The notes under the pieces: model-generated
The model's input: only the letters and a program-made list of their open reading frames with translations
Database searches by the model: none
Told to the model about the DNA's origin: nothing
Shown: positions 42,084 to 50,486 of the stretch, piece by piece
Position numbering within the stretch: the first letter of the stretch is position 1
Layout of the letters: each line of letters starts with the position of its first letter
Position numbers and translations under genes: made by a program
Assembly: GCF_000429025.1 (NCBI RefSeq)
Contig: NZ_KE386834.1
Span: 398,891 to 462,890, forward strand
Direction: 5' to 3'
DNA from: Actinospineispora spinosispora DSM 44797
GTDB lineage: Bacteria > Actinomycetota > Actinomycetes > Mycobacteriales > Pseudonocardiaceae
DNA length: 64,000 bases

Positions 42084-42197
42084 CTTGGCGTGGCCGCCCG
42101 CTATCAACCCCCGGCTGGCGCCGGCCTCGCGCGGGTTCTTGGTTGCACGTAGTTCGGGGGCGAGGTTTCAGGGTTGACAGCGGGCGGCCACGCCAAG
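42084..42197. repeat. 27-bp inverted repeat with 60-nt structured loop
   Basis: Arms 42084-42110 and 42171-42197 differ at one position (A versus G in the CTATCAACCC/CTGTCAACCC part). The loop has an inner CCTCG/CGAGG pair. It follows the tandem repeats directly and precedes the HNH gene. Confidence 0.8.
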
Positions 42198-42355
42198 TGC
42201 TTAGCCAGGATCGCGGGGATGGGGGTGGTGTGCGTGCACGCCGTAGGAGGTGTGCGGCTCGCTTCGCGTTGTGGCTGCCTGGCCTGGATATATCACCCTT
42301 TTGGTCTAGTCTGTGGCGCCGGTTTTTGTCGGGGGTCGGCCGTAGCGTGCTTGAT

Positions 42356-43882
42356 ATGGCAGCGGCTGGTGTGGTTCCGGAGGGGTTGGCGTCGATGGCG
42401 CCAGGCCCGGAACTCGCCGCTGCCCTGGCTGGGATTGATCGGTCCTCGGTGTCCAACGGTGACCTCGTCGAGGTGCTGAAAGCCCGCTACCGGCTACAGG
42501 CGCATGTAGCTGCCCAGCTCGCCGCGGACATCGCGGCGTTGGGTGGGCGCGACCCTGAAGCCGATCCGCGTGAGGTTGCTGTGGTGGCTGAGCCGGGTCG
42601 GTATGTGGCTGATGAGTTGCGGGTGGCGTTGTCCTGGACTCGGCGTAAGTCGGATGCGGAGTTGGATTTCTCCTGGCTGCTGCTCTCGCGGCTGCCGCTG
42701 GTGTTCAATGCCTTGGATTCGGGGTGGATCGATCTTCCCAAGGCTCGCATCTTCGCTACTTACCTGGCTGATCTGCCCGAGGATCGGCGCGCCGAAATCT
42801 GCGAAGCGGTGCTGCCCAAGACCCCGCCGTGGACGACCGGGAAACTGGCCGCGTATCTGCGCAAGCTGGTCATCGGCTCCGATCCCGACCGCGCCCAAGA
42901 CCTGTACGAGAAGGCCTTCGACCGCCGCACTGTGGTCGGGTATCTGAACGAGGACGGCACCGCGACTCTCTCCGCCTCGGGCATCGCTCCGGAGGACATG
43001 GCCGCCGCCTGCACCCGAGTCCATGCTCTCGCCCGGGCGATCAAACGAGCTGGGTATCCGGCGCGGGTGGATCAGATTCGCGCGGATGTGTTCTGCGGGC
43101 TGCTCGACGGCACCCTGCACGGTCTAGATCGCGCCGGGATCGTCGCCTTCTTCCGCGATAAAGCCCCGGCAGGAAAGCCGCAAGGTGTCGAGATCCGCGC
43201 TGAACTCGCCACCCTGCTCGACCTCAGCGAACGCCCGGGTGAGCTACCGGGCTGGGGGCCGATCCTGGCCGCCAACACCCGCCGCACCGTCCTGCAACAA
43301 CGCGGCGGGTCGTGGACCTTCGCCGTCTGCGACGAACACGGCTACCTGCTCGTTCCCGGTGTGCTGCGTTCCCGCCCGACCCAGGCCACCCACGAGCGTG
43401 CCGGTGGATCGGTCGAACTACAACTCACCGCGAGCCTGCTGGCGCAACTGGCACAGAACCCGCCACCAGGGTGGGAACGAGTCGTCGCTGACATCGTGGC
43501 CCAGTGCGCCGCCTGGCCAGAGACCCGGAATGCGATCAACGCCCGCCCGAACCGGCGCTTTCCCACCGCAGCACTCCGGCTCTACAGCCAGATCCGCGAC
43601 CGCGGCTGCCTCGGCCCTGGTTGCCGACGCCCAGCCCGGGAGTCCGAGTTCGACCACACCATCGACTTCCACCACGGCGGACCCACCACCGACACCAACG
43701 GAGGCCAACTCTGCGCCCACGACCACGACCTGAAAACCCGGGGCCGATGGCGCCTCCAACAACCGAAACCGGGCGAGTTTCGGTGGACCAGCCCATTCGG
43801 CCAGACCTACCGGGCCCGAGGCGACCCGATCATCACCCCACCACCCTCCACACCAGGCGGCGACGACCTCCCACCTTTCTGA
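42356..43882 (+). CDS. DUF222 domain HNH endonuclease (REP13E12-like)
   Basis: The product is 508 residues. The N-terminal two thirds match DUF222 (ELAAALAGIDRSSVSNGDLVEVLKARYRLQAHVAAQ, RVALSWTRRKSDAEL, LLSRLPLVFNALDSG). The C-terminal HNH domain has two cysteines (CLGPGC), then DHTIDFHHGG, N-x-G and C-x2-H, a zinc-containing HNH layout. These proteins are abundant in actinobacterial genomes and can be mobile, but their role is not settled. The ATG at 42356 was chosen because homologues usually begin near this point and TTTTTGTCGG...TAGCGT just upstream is the typical leader of such genes. A longer frame upstream is probably not translated. Confidence 0.85.
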   Translation: MAAAGVVPEGLASMAPGPELAAALAGIDRSSVSNGDLVEVLKARYRLQAHVAAQLAADIAALGGRDPEADPREVAVVAEPGRYVADELRVALSWTRRKSDAELDFSWLLLSRLPLVFNALDSGWIDLPKARIFATYLADLPEDRRAEICEAVLPKTPPWTTGKLAAYLRKLVIGSDPDRAQDLYEKAFDRRTVVGYLNEDGTATLSASGIAPEDMAAACTRVHALARAIKRAGYPARVDQIRADVFCGLLDGTLHGLDRAGIVAFFRDKAPAGKPQGVEIRAELATLLDLSERPGELPGWGPILAANTRRTVLQQRGGSWTFAVCDEHGYLLVPGVLRSRPTQATHERAGGSVELQLTASLLAQLAQNPPPGWERVVADIVAQCAAWPETRNAINARPNRRFPTAALRLYSQIRDRGCLGPGCRRPARESEFDHTIDFHHGGPTTDTNGGQLCAHDHDLKTRGRWRLQQPKPGEFRWTSPFGQTYRARGDPIITPPPSTPGGDDLPPF

Positions 43883-43951
43883 CCGGCACCGTTGGGCTGC
43901 TTTGCGCCCGGTGCTTGTTTGGCCGGGGCGGCTTGTGGGCATTTACCGTGC

Positions 43952-44929
43952 ATGCTGCTACGTCGTCTAGCTCGTCCGCTGCTTGCCGGAATTTTCATCT
44001 CGGGCGGGGTGGCTGCCCTGCGTGACCTCGAAGGACACGCCAAGGCGGCCAGCCCGGTGCTGGACCAGGTAGCCGGTTACGTCCCGGTGCCGGAGGCGCC
44101 GTCGAACGTGACGCTGGTGCAGATCGACGCGTCGGTCAAGATCGGCGCGGGTCTGCTGCTCGCCACCGGTAAGGCGCCTCGCCTCGCCGCCGCGGCTCTC
44201 GCCGGCAGCCTGATTCCGACGACCCTGGCCGGTCACCGGTTCTGGGAGATGGAAGACCCGGAGCAGCGGGCCGATCATCAGGTCCACTTCATGAAGAACC
44301 TCGCGCTGCTCGGCGGGCTCATGCTGGCCTCGGCCGACACCGCGGGTAAGCCGTCCTTGGCGTGGCGCGCCCGCAAGGCGGGCCGCACGAGCGCCGCTAC
44401 CGCGGAGCTGTTCCACCGGGACATCACCGAAGGTGTCGGGGAGTTGTCCAAGCGCGCGGGTGTGATCGGGGGTCAGGCCGCCGAGGTCGCGGGTCGTTAC
44501 GGCGAGCAGGCCGGTGACGTCGTCGGACGCACCGGCGAGCGGGTCGTCGACCTCGCGGGTCGGTACGGGCCGCAGGCCGCCGAGACGGCGGGACTGTTCG
44601 CCGGGCGGGCCGGCGAGGTCGCCGGGCGAGCCACCGAGCGGGCCGGAGAAGTGGCCGGTCGTGCGAGCGAGCGGGCCGCTGACCTGGCCGGACGGTACGG
44701 GCCGCAGGCCAGCGAGCTGGCCGAGCGGGCCGGAGAGCGGCTCGCCGAGCGGACCGAACGGTTCCGCGCCGAGGCGGAGAAGCTGAGCAGGCGCGCCGCC
44801 AAGCGTGCCGACAAAGCTGCCAAGCGGGCGCAGGAAGCCGGCAAGCACGCGCAGAAGGTCGGCAAGAAGGCACGCAAGCGGGCCGCCAAGCAAGCGGACC
44901 GGGCGCGCGCCTCGATCCCCAGCTGGTAG
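43952..44929 (+). CDS. DoxX-like membrane protein with helical repeats and Lys-rich tail
   Basis: The product is 325 residues. Residues 1-155 are a DoxX-type membrane domain (LARPLLAGIFISGGVAALRD, VKIGAGLLLATGKAPRLAAAALAGSLIPTTLAGHRFWE). Residues about 175-285 consist of 11-residue helical repeats such as AGRYGPQAAETAG and AGRATERAGEV, resembling LEA or apolipoprotein repeats. The last 50 residues are a Lys/Ala-rich tail (AKRADKAAKRAQEAGKHAQKVGKK), like histone H1 or Hlp tails. The combination could tether nucleic acid or polyphosphate to the membrane; this is inference. TTTACC stands just upstream of the ATG, suggesting a leaderless mRNA. Confidence 0.8.
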   Translation: MLLRRLARPLLAGIFISGGVAALRDLEGHAKAASPVLDQVAGYVPVPEAPSNVTLVQIDASVKIGAGLLLATGKAPRLAAAALAGSLIPTTLAGHRFWEMEDPEQRADHQVHFMKNLALLGGLMLASADTAGKPSLAWRARKAGRTSAATAELFHRDITEGVGELSKRAGVIGGQAAEVAGRYGEQAGDVVGRTGERVVDLAGRYGPQAAETAGLFAGRAGEVAGRATERAGEVAGRASERAADLAGRYGPQASELAERAGERLAERTERFRAEAEKLSRRAAKRADKAAKRAQEAGKHAQKVGKKARKRAAKQADRARASIPSW

Positions 44930-44951
44930 CCCACACCCACGTGATCCACCC

Positions 44952-44984
44952 CACACCGGGCCGCTGTCACAGCGGCCCGGTGTG
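44952..44984 (+). terminator. Strong rho-independent terminator
   Basis: CACACCGGGCCGCTG (44952-44966) pairs perfectly with CAGCGGCCCGGTGTG (44970-44984) over loop TCA, followed by TGTTGTCT. It lies 22 bp after the DoxX-like stop. Confidence 0.85.
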
Positions 44985-45032
44985 TGTTGTCTACCCATCG
45001 TCAGAGACACACGGCGATGGGAAGGACACGCG

Positions 45033-45488
45033 ATGAGCGAGCGGATGCAGCTGGAGAAGGTTGTCCCGGCAGCGTTCAGGGCCGTGCTCGGTATGGAGAA
45101 GTACAGCTCGGCGAACGTCGAACCGGCGGTCTACGAGCTGGTCAAGCTGCGCGCCTCGATGGTCAACGGATGCGCGTACTGCGTGAACATGCACAGCCAC
45201 GACGCGATGGCCGCCGGTGAGGACCCACAGCGGCTGTTCCAGGTAGCAGCCTGGCACGACTCGGCGGTCTTCACCCCGAAGGAGCGCGCCGCGCTGGCGC
45301 TGACCGACGAGGTCACCAAGATCGCCGACGGTGGAGTGCCGGACGAGGTGTGGGCACAGGCCCGCGAGCACTGGTCGGAGGAAGAGGTGGCGAACCTGAT
45401 CATCGCCATCGCCACGATCAATGTGTGGAACCGGATTCAGATCACCACCCAGCGCGTGCCGCAGTCCTACGCGACCACGCCGGCCTGA
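45033..45488 (+). CDS. Carboxymuconolactone decarboxylase/AhpD-like peroxidase
   Basis: The product is 151 residues. NGCAYCVNMHSHDA holds the CxxC redox pair with the downstream histidine, as in AhpD alkylhydroperoxidases. It is a small all-helical protein that forms multimers. It probably reduces peroxides using a thiol donor such as lipoamide or mycothiol. GGGAAGG lies 12 nt before the ATG. An IclR regulator follows in the same direction after 54 bp. Confidence 0.9.
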   Translation: MSERMQLEKVVPAAFRAVLGMEKYSSANVEPAVYELVKLRASMVNGCAYCVNMHSHDAMAAGEDPQRLFQVAAWHDSAVFTPKERAALALTDEVTKIADGGVPDEVWAQAREHWSEEEVANLIIAIATINVWNRIQITTQRVPQSYATTPA

Positions 45489-45503
45489 TCTCAGCGGCTA
45501 GAC

Positions 45504-45518
45504 TTCCGGGATGCGGAA
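45504..45518 (+). promoter_or_regulatory. Candidate IclR operator
   Basis: TTCCG (45504-45508) and CGGAA (45514-45518) form an inverted repeat with a 5-bp centre. A second, partial copy TTCG-n3-CGGAA follows at 45521. It lies 25 bp before the IclR start, suitable for autoregulation. Confidence 0.5.
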
Positions 45519-45542
45519 AGTTCGTCTCGGAAAGCTGGGATC

Positions 45543-46319
45543 ATGACCGAGGGTGGCCGGCCGGCGGCCGGTGGGGTGCAGTCGATCGAGCGGGCGTTCG
45601 GCCTGCTCGAATCGATGGCCGACGCGGGCGGCCTGGTCGGACTGTCCAGGCTCGCCGCGTCCTCCGGGCTCCCGCTCCCGACCATCCACCGGTTGATCCG
45701 CACCCTCGTCGCGCTCGGGTACGTCCGGCAGGAGCCGTCCCGGGAGTACGCGCTGGGGCCCCGGCTGATCCGGCTCGGCGACAGTGCGAGCAGCCTGATC
45801 GGGGTCTGGGCGAAGCCCTACCTCGCGCGGCTCGTGGACGTGGTGGGGGAGAGCGCCAACCTGGCGATGCTGGACGGCGGTGAGGTCGTGTACGTGGCAC
45901 AGGCACCCGGGCGGCACGCGATGCGGATGTTCACCGAGGTCGGGCGCCGGGTCTCGCCGCACTGCACCGCCGTCGGCAAGGCGCTTCTGGCCAGGATGGA
46001 CGACGCCCAGGTGACCGACCTGCTCAGCCGGACCGACCTGGTGCAGCACACCGAACACACGCTGACCGACCCCGGCGCCTACCTGCGCGAGCTGGCCAGG
46101 GTGCGGGAACGTGGCTACGCCACCGACGACGGTGAGCTGGAACTCGGGGTGCGCTGTGTGGCGGTCGCGCTGGACGGCGGACCCGGCCGCACCGCGCTGT
46201 CACTGTCCGGGCCGAGCACCCGGATGACGGACGACCTGGTGGACCGCGCCGTACCTCACTTGCGTACCGCCGCGAGCGGCCTCGTCGCTGAACTAGACCA
46301 GGCCGGTGTCGGAGAGTAA
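45543..46319 (+). CDS. IclR family transcriptional regulator
   Basis: The product is 258 residues. The N-terminal winged helix (VQSIERAFGLLESMADAGGLVGLSRLAASSGLPLPTIHRLIRTL in parts, then GYVRQEPSREYALGPRLIRLG) is followed by the IclR effector domain (residues about 80-250), with HCTAVGKALLA and RERGYATDDGELELGVRCVAVAL. It probably senses a small organic acid. It could control the AhpD gene upstream or distant genes. No catabolic gene lies next to it. Confidence 0.92.
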   Translation: MTEGGRPAAGGVQSIERAFGLLESMADAGGLVGLSRLAASSGLPLPTIHRLIRTLVALGYVRQEPSREYALGPRLIRLGDSASSLIGVWAKPYLARLVDVVGESANLAMLDGGEVVYVAQAPGRHAMRMFTEVGRRVSPHCTAVGKALLARMDDAQVTDLLSRTDLVQHTEHTLTDPGAYLRELARVRERGYATDDGELELGVRCVAVALDGGPGRTALSLSGPSTRMTDDLVDRAVPHLRTAASGLVAELDQAGVGE

Positions 46320-46483
46320 TGATCCGATTGTATTTCAGTGGCCTGAATTAATTCTTGTTCCCGGCTGAAGGTTACGATTTCATTTCTTCTCGGCCGTTCG
46401 GGTTTTCTGTACCGGCTGGGCCGGGCGCGCGGAGGGTCTTCGGTTTAGCCTGTGTCACATTGATTTCCCGATGGGAGTCAGCC

Positions 46484-47119
46484 ATGAAGGTCGTGACACT
46501 GTCAGCGGCATTCGGCGCGGGCGGCAACATCGTCGGCCCCGCCGTCGCCGAGCGGCTCGGCGTGCCGTTCATCGACCGGGCCATCCCGGTCAAGGTCGCC
46601 AGTGACCTGGGCTGTTCGCTCGACGAGGTGCTCGCCCGTGACGAGAAGGTCAAGGGCTGGTTGCACCGGATGCTCGTCGCGGCGGCCCCGCTGTCCACCG
46701 ACTACATGCTCAGCCCTGACCTGCCGAGAATGGCCCTGCGGCCGGACGCCGAGGTAGTGGCCAGTACGGAGACAGCGATCCGCGAGACCATCAAGGAGCG
46801 CGGCGGGGTGATCCTCGGCCGCGCCGGGGCCATCGTCCTGCGCGACCATCCGGGCGCGCTGCACGTGCGGCTGGACGGCCTTCCGGAACGCCGGGTCCGC
46901 CGGGCGATGCACGAACTGGAGGTCACCGAGTCTCGCGCCCGGGAGATTCTCGACCAGAACGATCAGGCGAGGCTCAGTTACGTCCGACACTTCTATCGGG
47001 CCGACGCGACCGACCCCAGCCTCTATCACCTGCTGGTCGACAGCACCGTTCTGCCGCTCGAAACATGTATAGATATCATTCACGCTGCGGCAAAGGCGGA
47101 AGTCCGCCCGATTGGGTAA
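46484..47119 (+). CDS. Cytidylate kinase-like family protein
   Basis: The product is 211 residues. The P-loop is AAFGAGGNIVGPAVAERLG, where the usual Lys of GKS/T is missing, as in the cytidylate kinase-like 2 family. Downstream, ERGGVILGRAGAIVL and RLDGLPERRVRRAMHELEVTESRAREILDQNDQARLSYVRHFY match the family's lid region. It is presumably a nucleotide-binding kinase with unknown acceptor. The 164-bp gap upstream has AT-rich DNA near 46330-46400 and could hold its promoter. GGGAGTC precedes the ATG. Confidence 0.82.
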   Translation: MKVVTLSAAFGAGGNIVGPAVAERLGVPFIDRAIPVKVASDLGCSLDEVLARDEKVKGWLHRMLVAAAPLSTDYMLSPDLPRMALRPDAEVVASTETAIRETIKERGGVILGRAGAIVLRDHPGALHVRLDGLPERRVRRAMHELEVTESRAREILDQNDQARLSYVRHFYRADATDPSLYHLLVDSTVLPLETCIDIIHAAAKAEVRPIG

Positions 47120-47177
47120 CACCCACTAGTCGGGCGGCGATACCCAGGATGCCAACGAGCACTCTGGGAGAGCGTGA

Positions 47178-47870
47178 ATGAGTACCCTCGGTTACGGGGC
47201 CGCTGACATGGGGACACAGGACCGGTTGACCCCGGTCGTCACTGTGCCCACATGGGAAGCGGTTGCCCGACGCACCGTGGATGTCACGCTGTCAGCGCTG
47301 GCCCTGATCGTGCTGGCCATTCCGCTGCTGGTGATCGCGCTTGTGGTGCGATGGACCAGCAACGGGCCGGCCCTCTTCCAACAGAGCAGGGTCGGGCTGG
47401 GCGGCAGGTCGTTCACGATGTACAAGTTCCGCACCATGCGCACCGGCGTCGGTGACGAGATGCTGAAGCAGCTGATCGCCGCCGAGCTGCGCGGCGAGGA
47501 CACCTCCGTCGACGGCAGCTACAAGCTCGACGGCGACCCCCGGGTCACTCCCATCGGCGCGTTCCTGCGCAAGACCAGCCTCGACGAACTGCCCCAGCTG
47601 ATCAACGTGCTGTTCGGCGACATGTCCCTGGTCGGGCCCCGGCCCTGCCTGGAGTGGGAAGCGCGGATGTTCCCCGCCGAGTTCCAGCCGAGGTTCTCCG
47701 TGCGTCCCGGCCTCACCGGCCTGTGGCAGGTCAGCGGCCGCTCCACCATGGGCACCCTCGAGATGCTGCACCTCGACCTGACCTACGTCCGCACCCGCAA
47801 CCTCGCGGGAGACCTGTCGATCATGATCCGCACCGTGCCGTCGATGCTGCGGGACCGCAGCGCGAAGTAG
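47178..47870 (+). CDS. Bacterial sugar transferase (polyprenyl-phosphate glycosyl-1-P transferase)
   Basis: The product is 230 residues. One membrane segment (about 36-58) is followed by the catalytic domain: KFRTMRTG, DPRVTPIGAFLRKTSLDELPQLINVLFGDMSLVGPRP and PGLTGLWQVSGR, all hallmarks of PF02397. It transfers a sugar-1-phosphate to undecaprenyl phosphate and so starts exopolysaccharide or glycan synthesis. The family has a catalytic Asp-Glu pair, here in SLDELPQL. No further glycosyltransferase genes lie near. GGGAGAG precedes the ATG. Confidence 0.93.
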   Translation: MSTLGYGAADMGTQDRLTPVVTVPTWEAVARRTVDVTLSALALIVLAIPLLVIALVVRWTSNGPALFQQSRVGLGGRSFTMYKFRTMRTGVGDEMLKQLIAAELRGEDTSVDGSYKLDGDPRVTPIGAFLRKTSLDELPQLINVLFGDMSLVGPRPCLEWEARMFPAEFQPRFSVRPGLTGLWQVSGRSTMGTLEMLHLDLTYVRTRNLAGDLSIMIRTVPSMLRDRSAK

Positions 47871-47941
47871 GCACGCCCGAGACCGCACTCGCCGTCGGCC
47901 GAGAACGTCGGCGGCGAGTGCTCCCCTTCTGTCGCGTCGGT

Positions 47942-48013
47942 TTTCATGATCACCACCGTCTGGCGGCTGTTTTTGGGCCGCAAAACAGCCATGAGGCGGT
48001 GGTGATCATGAAA
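47942..48013. terminator. Long hairpin, TGATCACCAC family (copy 3)
   Basis: Arms 47942-47973 and 47982-48013 pair with a few mismatches. The outer TTTCATGATCACCACCG is perfect, and the inner GGCTGTTTT/AAAACAGCC is also paired. It lies 72 bp after the sugar transferase stop. The 286-bp gap to 48157 otherwise holds the LacI promoter region. Confidence 0.75.
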
Positions 48014-48114
48014 CTGCCCCCGGAGTTGCCGGGGGTTCCGCTCGGGACGCGGCACTTCCGGAACGACAGCCTTGCCGGAGCGTGGGCTTTCGTGGTGTAC
48101 TCGATAAGCAGGTA

Positions 48115-48130
48115 ATGTAATCGTTTACAT
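48115..48130. promoter_or_regulatory. LacI-type operator
   Basis: ATGTAATCGTTTACAT is a near-perfect 16-bp palindrome (one mismatched pair) with the central CG typical of LacI-family sites. A half-site ATGTAAA lies at 48135. It is 27 bp upstream of the LacI start, fitting autoregulation and control of the whole downstream operon. Confidence 0.75.
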
Positions 48131-48156
48131 CGCGAATGTAAAGGTTTTCAGGGCGT

Positions 48157-49215
48157 ATGGGTGCGCGTACACGGCGAGGCGAGGTCGGGGTCGTCGACCT
48201 CGCGCGGGAGCTGGGTATCTCCACCGCGACCGTCTCGCGGGCGCTCAACGGCAGCTCGGCTGTGCGGCCGGAGCTGGCGCAGCGAGTGCGGGAACACGCC
48301 GAAGCGCGAGGGTACGTGGCGAACCGCCTGGCCAGGGCGCTGTCCGCCAACACCAGCCGTGCGTTCGTCGGGTTCGTGATCCCGTACGTCGACACACCGG
48401 CGTACTCGGCGGTCGCGGCCGAATGTGCCCGGCTGCTGTCCCGGGACGGCACGCAGATGATCCTGACGATCACCGAGAACGATCCGGAGCTGGAGCATCG
48501 GCAGCTGCGTGAGCTGCTGGCCAGCAGGGTCGCCGGGCTGATCGTCTCGCCGAGCACGCACATCCTCGACGCGAGCAAGCAGCTGCTCACGAGCGTCCCG
48601 GTGGTGCAGCTGCACCGGTCGTGCGGGATCGAGGCACCGGGTGTGTTCAGCGACGACGAGCAGGCGATGGCCGAATGTGTCCTGCATCTTGCCGCGCTGG
48701 GGCACCGGCACATCGCCTACCTGGGCACTCCCGTGGCGTTGTCCAACGGTGCCGTGCGGTTGCGGGGCGTGCGCCGGGGAATCGAACTGGCCGGGCTCAA
48801 CGAGGACGACGTGACGATGAGTCTCGTCGAGCCCACTCAGCAGAACGGGCATCAGGCCACGCTCGACCTGCTGCGGGAGAAACCGACCGCGCTGATGATC
48901 GGCGGCGGTTCGCTGTCGGTGGGGGCGGCGCACGCGGTCAGGGAGCGAGGGCTTCGGCTGCCGGACGATCTGTCGCTCGTGGCCTACGGCGACCCGAGCT
49001 GGTTCGCGTTGAGCGAGCCGCCACTGACCACCGTCGCGGTGTCCTACCAGGCGCTGGCCGAGACCGCGGCCGAGCTGCTGCTCGCCCGGCTGGACGAGCG
49101 TCACCGGAGCCCGGCCACCACCCACCTGATCCCGCCGCAGCTGCGGCTCGCCGGTTCGACCGGACCTCGCAACCCAGGGGAGCACAACGGAGTGCCAGGA
49201 GGAAATGCATGTTGA
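48157..49215 (+). CDS. LacI family transcriptional regulator
   Basis: The product is 352 residues. The helix-turn-helix is VGVVDLARELGISTATVSRALNGSSAVRPELAQRV with the hinge helix RLARALSANTSR. The periplasmic-binding-like effector domain covers about 65-335 (FVGFVIPYVDTPAYSAVAAECARLL, GLIVSPS, LGHRHIAYLGTP). It heads the operon of an MFS transporter, a CoA-transferase, a lyase and two monooxygenases; its 3' end overlaps the MFS start by 7 bp. It probably represses this operon until the substrate or an intermediate binds. Confidence 0.94.
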   Translation: MGARTRRGEVGVVDLARELGISTATVSRALNGSSAVRPELAQRVREHAEARGYVANRLARALSANTSRAFVGFVIPYVDTPAYSAVAAECARLLSRDGTQMILTITENDPELEHRQLRELLASRVAGLIVSPSTHILDASKQLLTSVPVVQLHRSCGIEAPGVFSDDEQAMAECVLHLAALGHRHIAYLGTPVALSNGAVRLRGVRRGIELAGLNEDDVTMSLVEPTQQNGHQATLDLLREKPTALMIGGGSLSVGAAHAVRERGLRLPDDLSLVAYGDPSWFALSEPPLTTVAVSYQALAETAAELLLARLDERHRSPATTHLIPPQLRLAGSTGPRNPGEHNGVPGGNAC

Positions 49216-50486
49216 CCAACCGACGGCGGTGGGTAGTCGCCACCTTCGTGATGATCATTACCGCGATCGCGTACATCGACAGGGTCAACCTGTCGGTCGC
49301 GGCGCCGGTGCTCACCAAGGAGTTCCACACGAACGCCGCCGTGATGGGGCTGTTGCTGTCCAGCTTCACCTGGACCTACACACTCCTGAACGTCCCGGCC
49401 GGCATGATCGTCGACCGGGTCAAGACCAGAGTCGTCTACTCCGCCGCGCTGCTGATCTGGTCGGTGTGCAGCTTCCTCACCGCGCTGGTCAACTCCATCG
49501 GCGCGCTGTTCGGGCCCCGGCTGCTGCTGGGTATCGGCGAGGCCCCGTTCGCGCCCGCCGCGATCCGCACGCTGTCGGACTGGCTGCCCAAGTCCGAACG
49601 TGGCATGGGCGGCAGCATGTTCATCTCCGGCGTCGCACTCGGTTCGGCGATCGGGCCGCCGGCGCTGGCCTGGCTGGTGAGCGAGCACGGCTGGCGCAGC
49701 TGCTTCATCGCGTCCGGTGTGCTGTCGCTGCTGGTCGCGGTGATCTGGTACCTCTGGTACCGGCACCCGATGGAGGACAGCAAGCTCTCCGACACCGAGC
49801 GGGAGCTGATCCTCGCCGACCAGGAGCCCTACCAGCAGGAGGGCCGCGCGCCGTGGGGCGTGATCGTCCGGCAGCGTGACATCTGGGCGATCACCAGCGG
49901 GTACTTCTGCCTGCTCTACATCCTGTACACGTTCATCACCTGGGTGCCGAGCTACCTGGTGCAGGACCGGCACATGACGATCCTGAAGTCCGGGTTCGCC
50001 ACGTCGATCCCGTGGATCTGCGCGTTCCTGGTCGGGATCCTGGCCGGACGCGCCTCCGACATCGCACTGCGCCGAGGCGTGTCCACGCTGAACGCCCGCA
50101 AGATCGTGCTGGTCAGTGGCATGGTCGCGGCGCTGGCGATCTTGGGGACCGCCTTCGCGAGCAGCGCCACAGTGGCGATCATCTGCCTGTCGATCTCGAC
50201 CTCCGGGATCATCTTCGCCAACGGCGCCGTCTGGGCCGCGACGCAGGACGTGGTGCGCAGCCTCAACCTGTCGGGCTCGGCGACCGGGTTCGTCAACGCA
50301 CTGGGCAACATCGGCGGCATCCTCGGCCCGATCGTCACCGGCGCGCTCGCCTACGCGACCGACTCGTTCGTCGTGCCGCTGGTTGTGGCGGCCGGATTGG
50401 CGCTGGTCGGGGCATTGGCGTGGCTGTTCGGTATGCGCGCCCGGCCGGTGGTCGAGGTGCCGGAATCAACCATGGAGCGCACATGA
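49209..50486 (+). CDS. MFS transporter, anion:cation symporter (ACS) family
   Basis: The product is 425 residues with 12 membrane segments. The first segment with AYIDRVNLSVAAPVLTKEF and the loop GMIVDRVKTRVVYSAALLIWS are ACS signatures (family with glucarate, galactonate, phthalate and tartrate importers). It probably imports an organic acid with H+. AGGAGG lies upstream of the ATG, inside the end of lacI. The stop overlaps the CoA-transferase start (ATGA). Confidence 0.92.
   Translation: MLTNRRRWVVATFVMIITAIAYIDRVNLSVAAPVLTKEFHTNAAVMGLLLSSFTWTYTLLNVPAGMIVDRVKTRVVYSAALLIWSVCSFLTALVNSIGALFGPRLLLGIGEAPFAPAAIRTLSDWLPKSERGMGGSMFISGVALGSAIGPPALAWLVSEHGWRSCFIASGVLSLLVAVIWYLWYRHPMEDSKLSDTERELILADQEPYQQEGRAPWGVIVRQRDIWAITSGYFCLLYILYTFITWVPSYLVQDRHMTILKSGFATSIPWICAFLVGILAGRASDIALRRGVSTLNARKIVLVSGMVAALAILGTAFASSATVAIICLSISTSGIIFANGAVWAATQDVVRSLNLSGSATGFVNALGNIGGILGPIVTGALAYATDSFVVPLVVAAGLALVGALAWLFGMRARPVVEVPESTMERT

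Noticed and set aside
41907..42152. Small protein with repeated FPAGS/FPRWL units upstream of the HNH gene
   Set aside because: The repeats come from non-coding tandem DNA, lie in several frames equally, and lack a ribosome site.
41946..43882. Insertion sequence or intein around the HNH gene
   Set aside because: No transposase, target-site duplication or split host protein was visible; DUF222-HNH genes are common free-standing genes.
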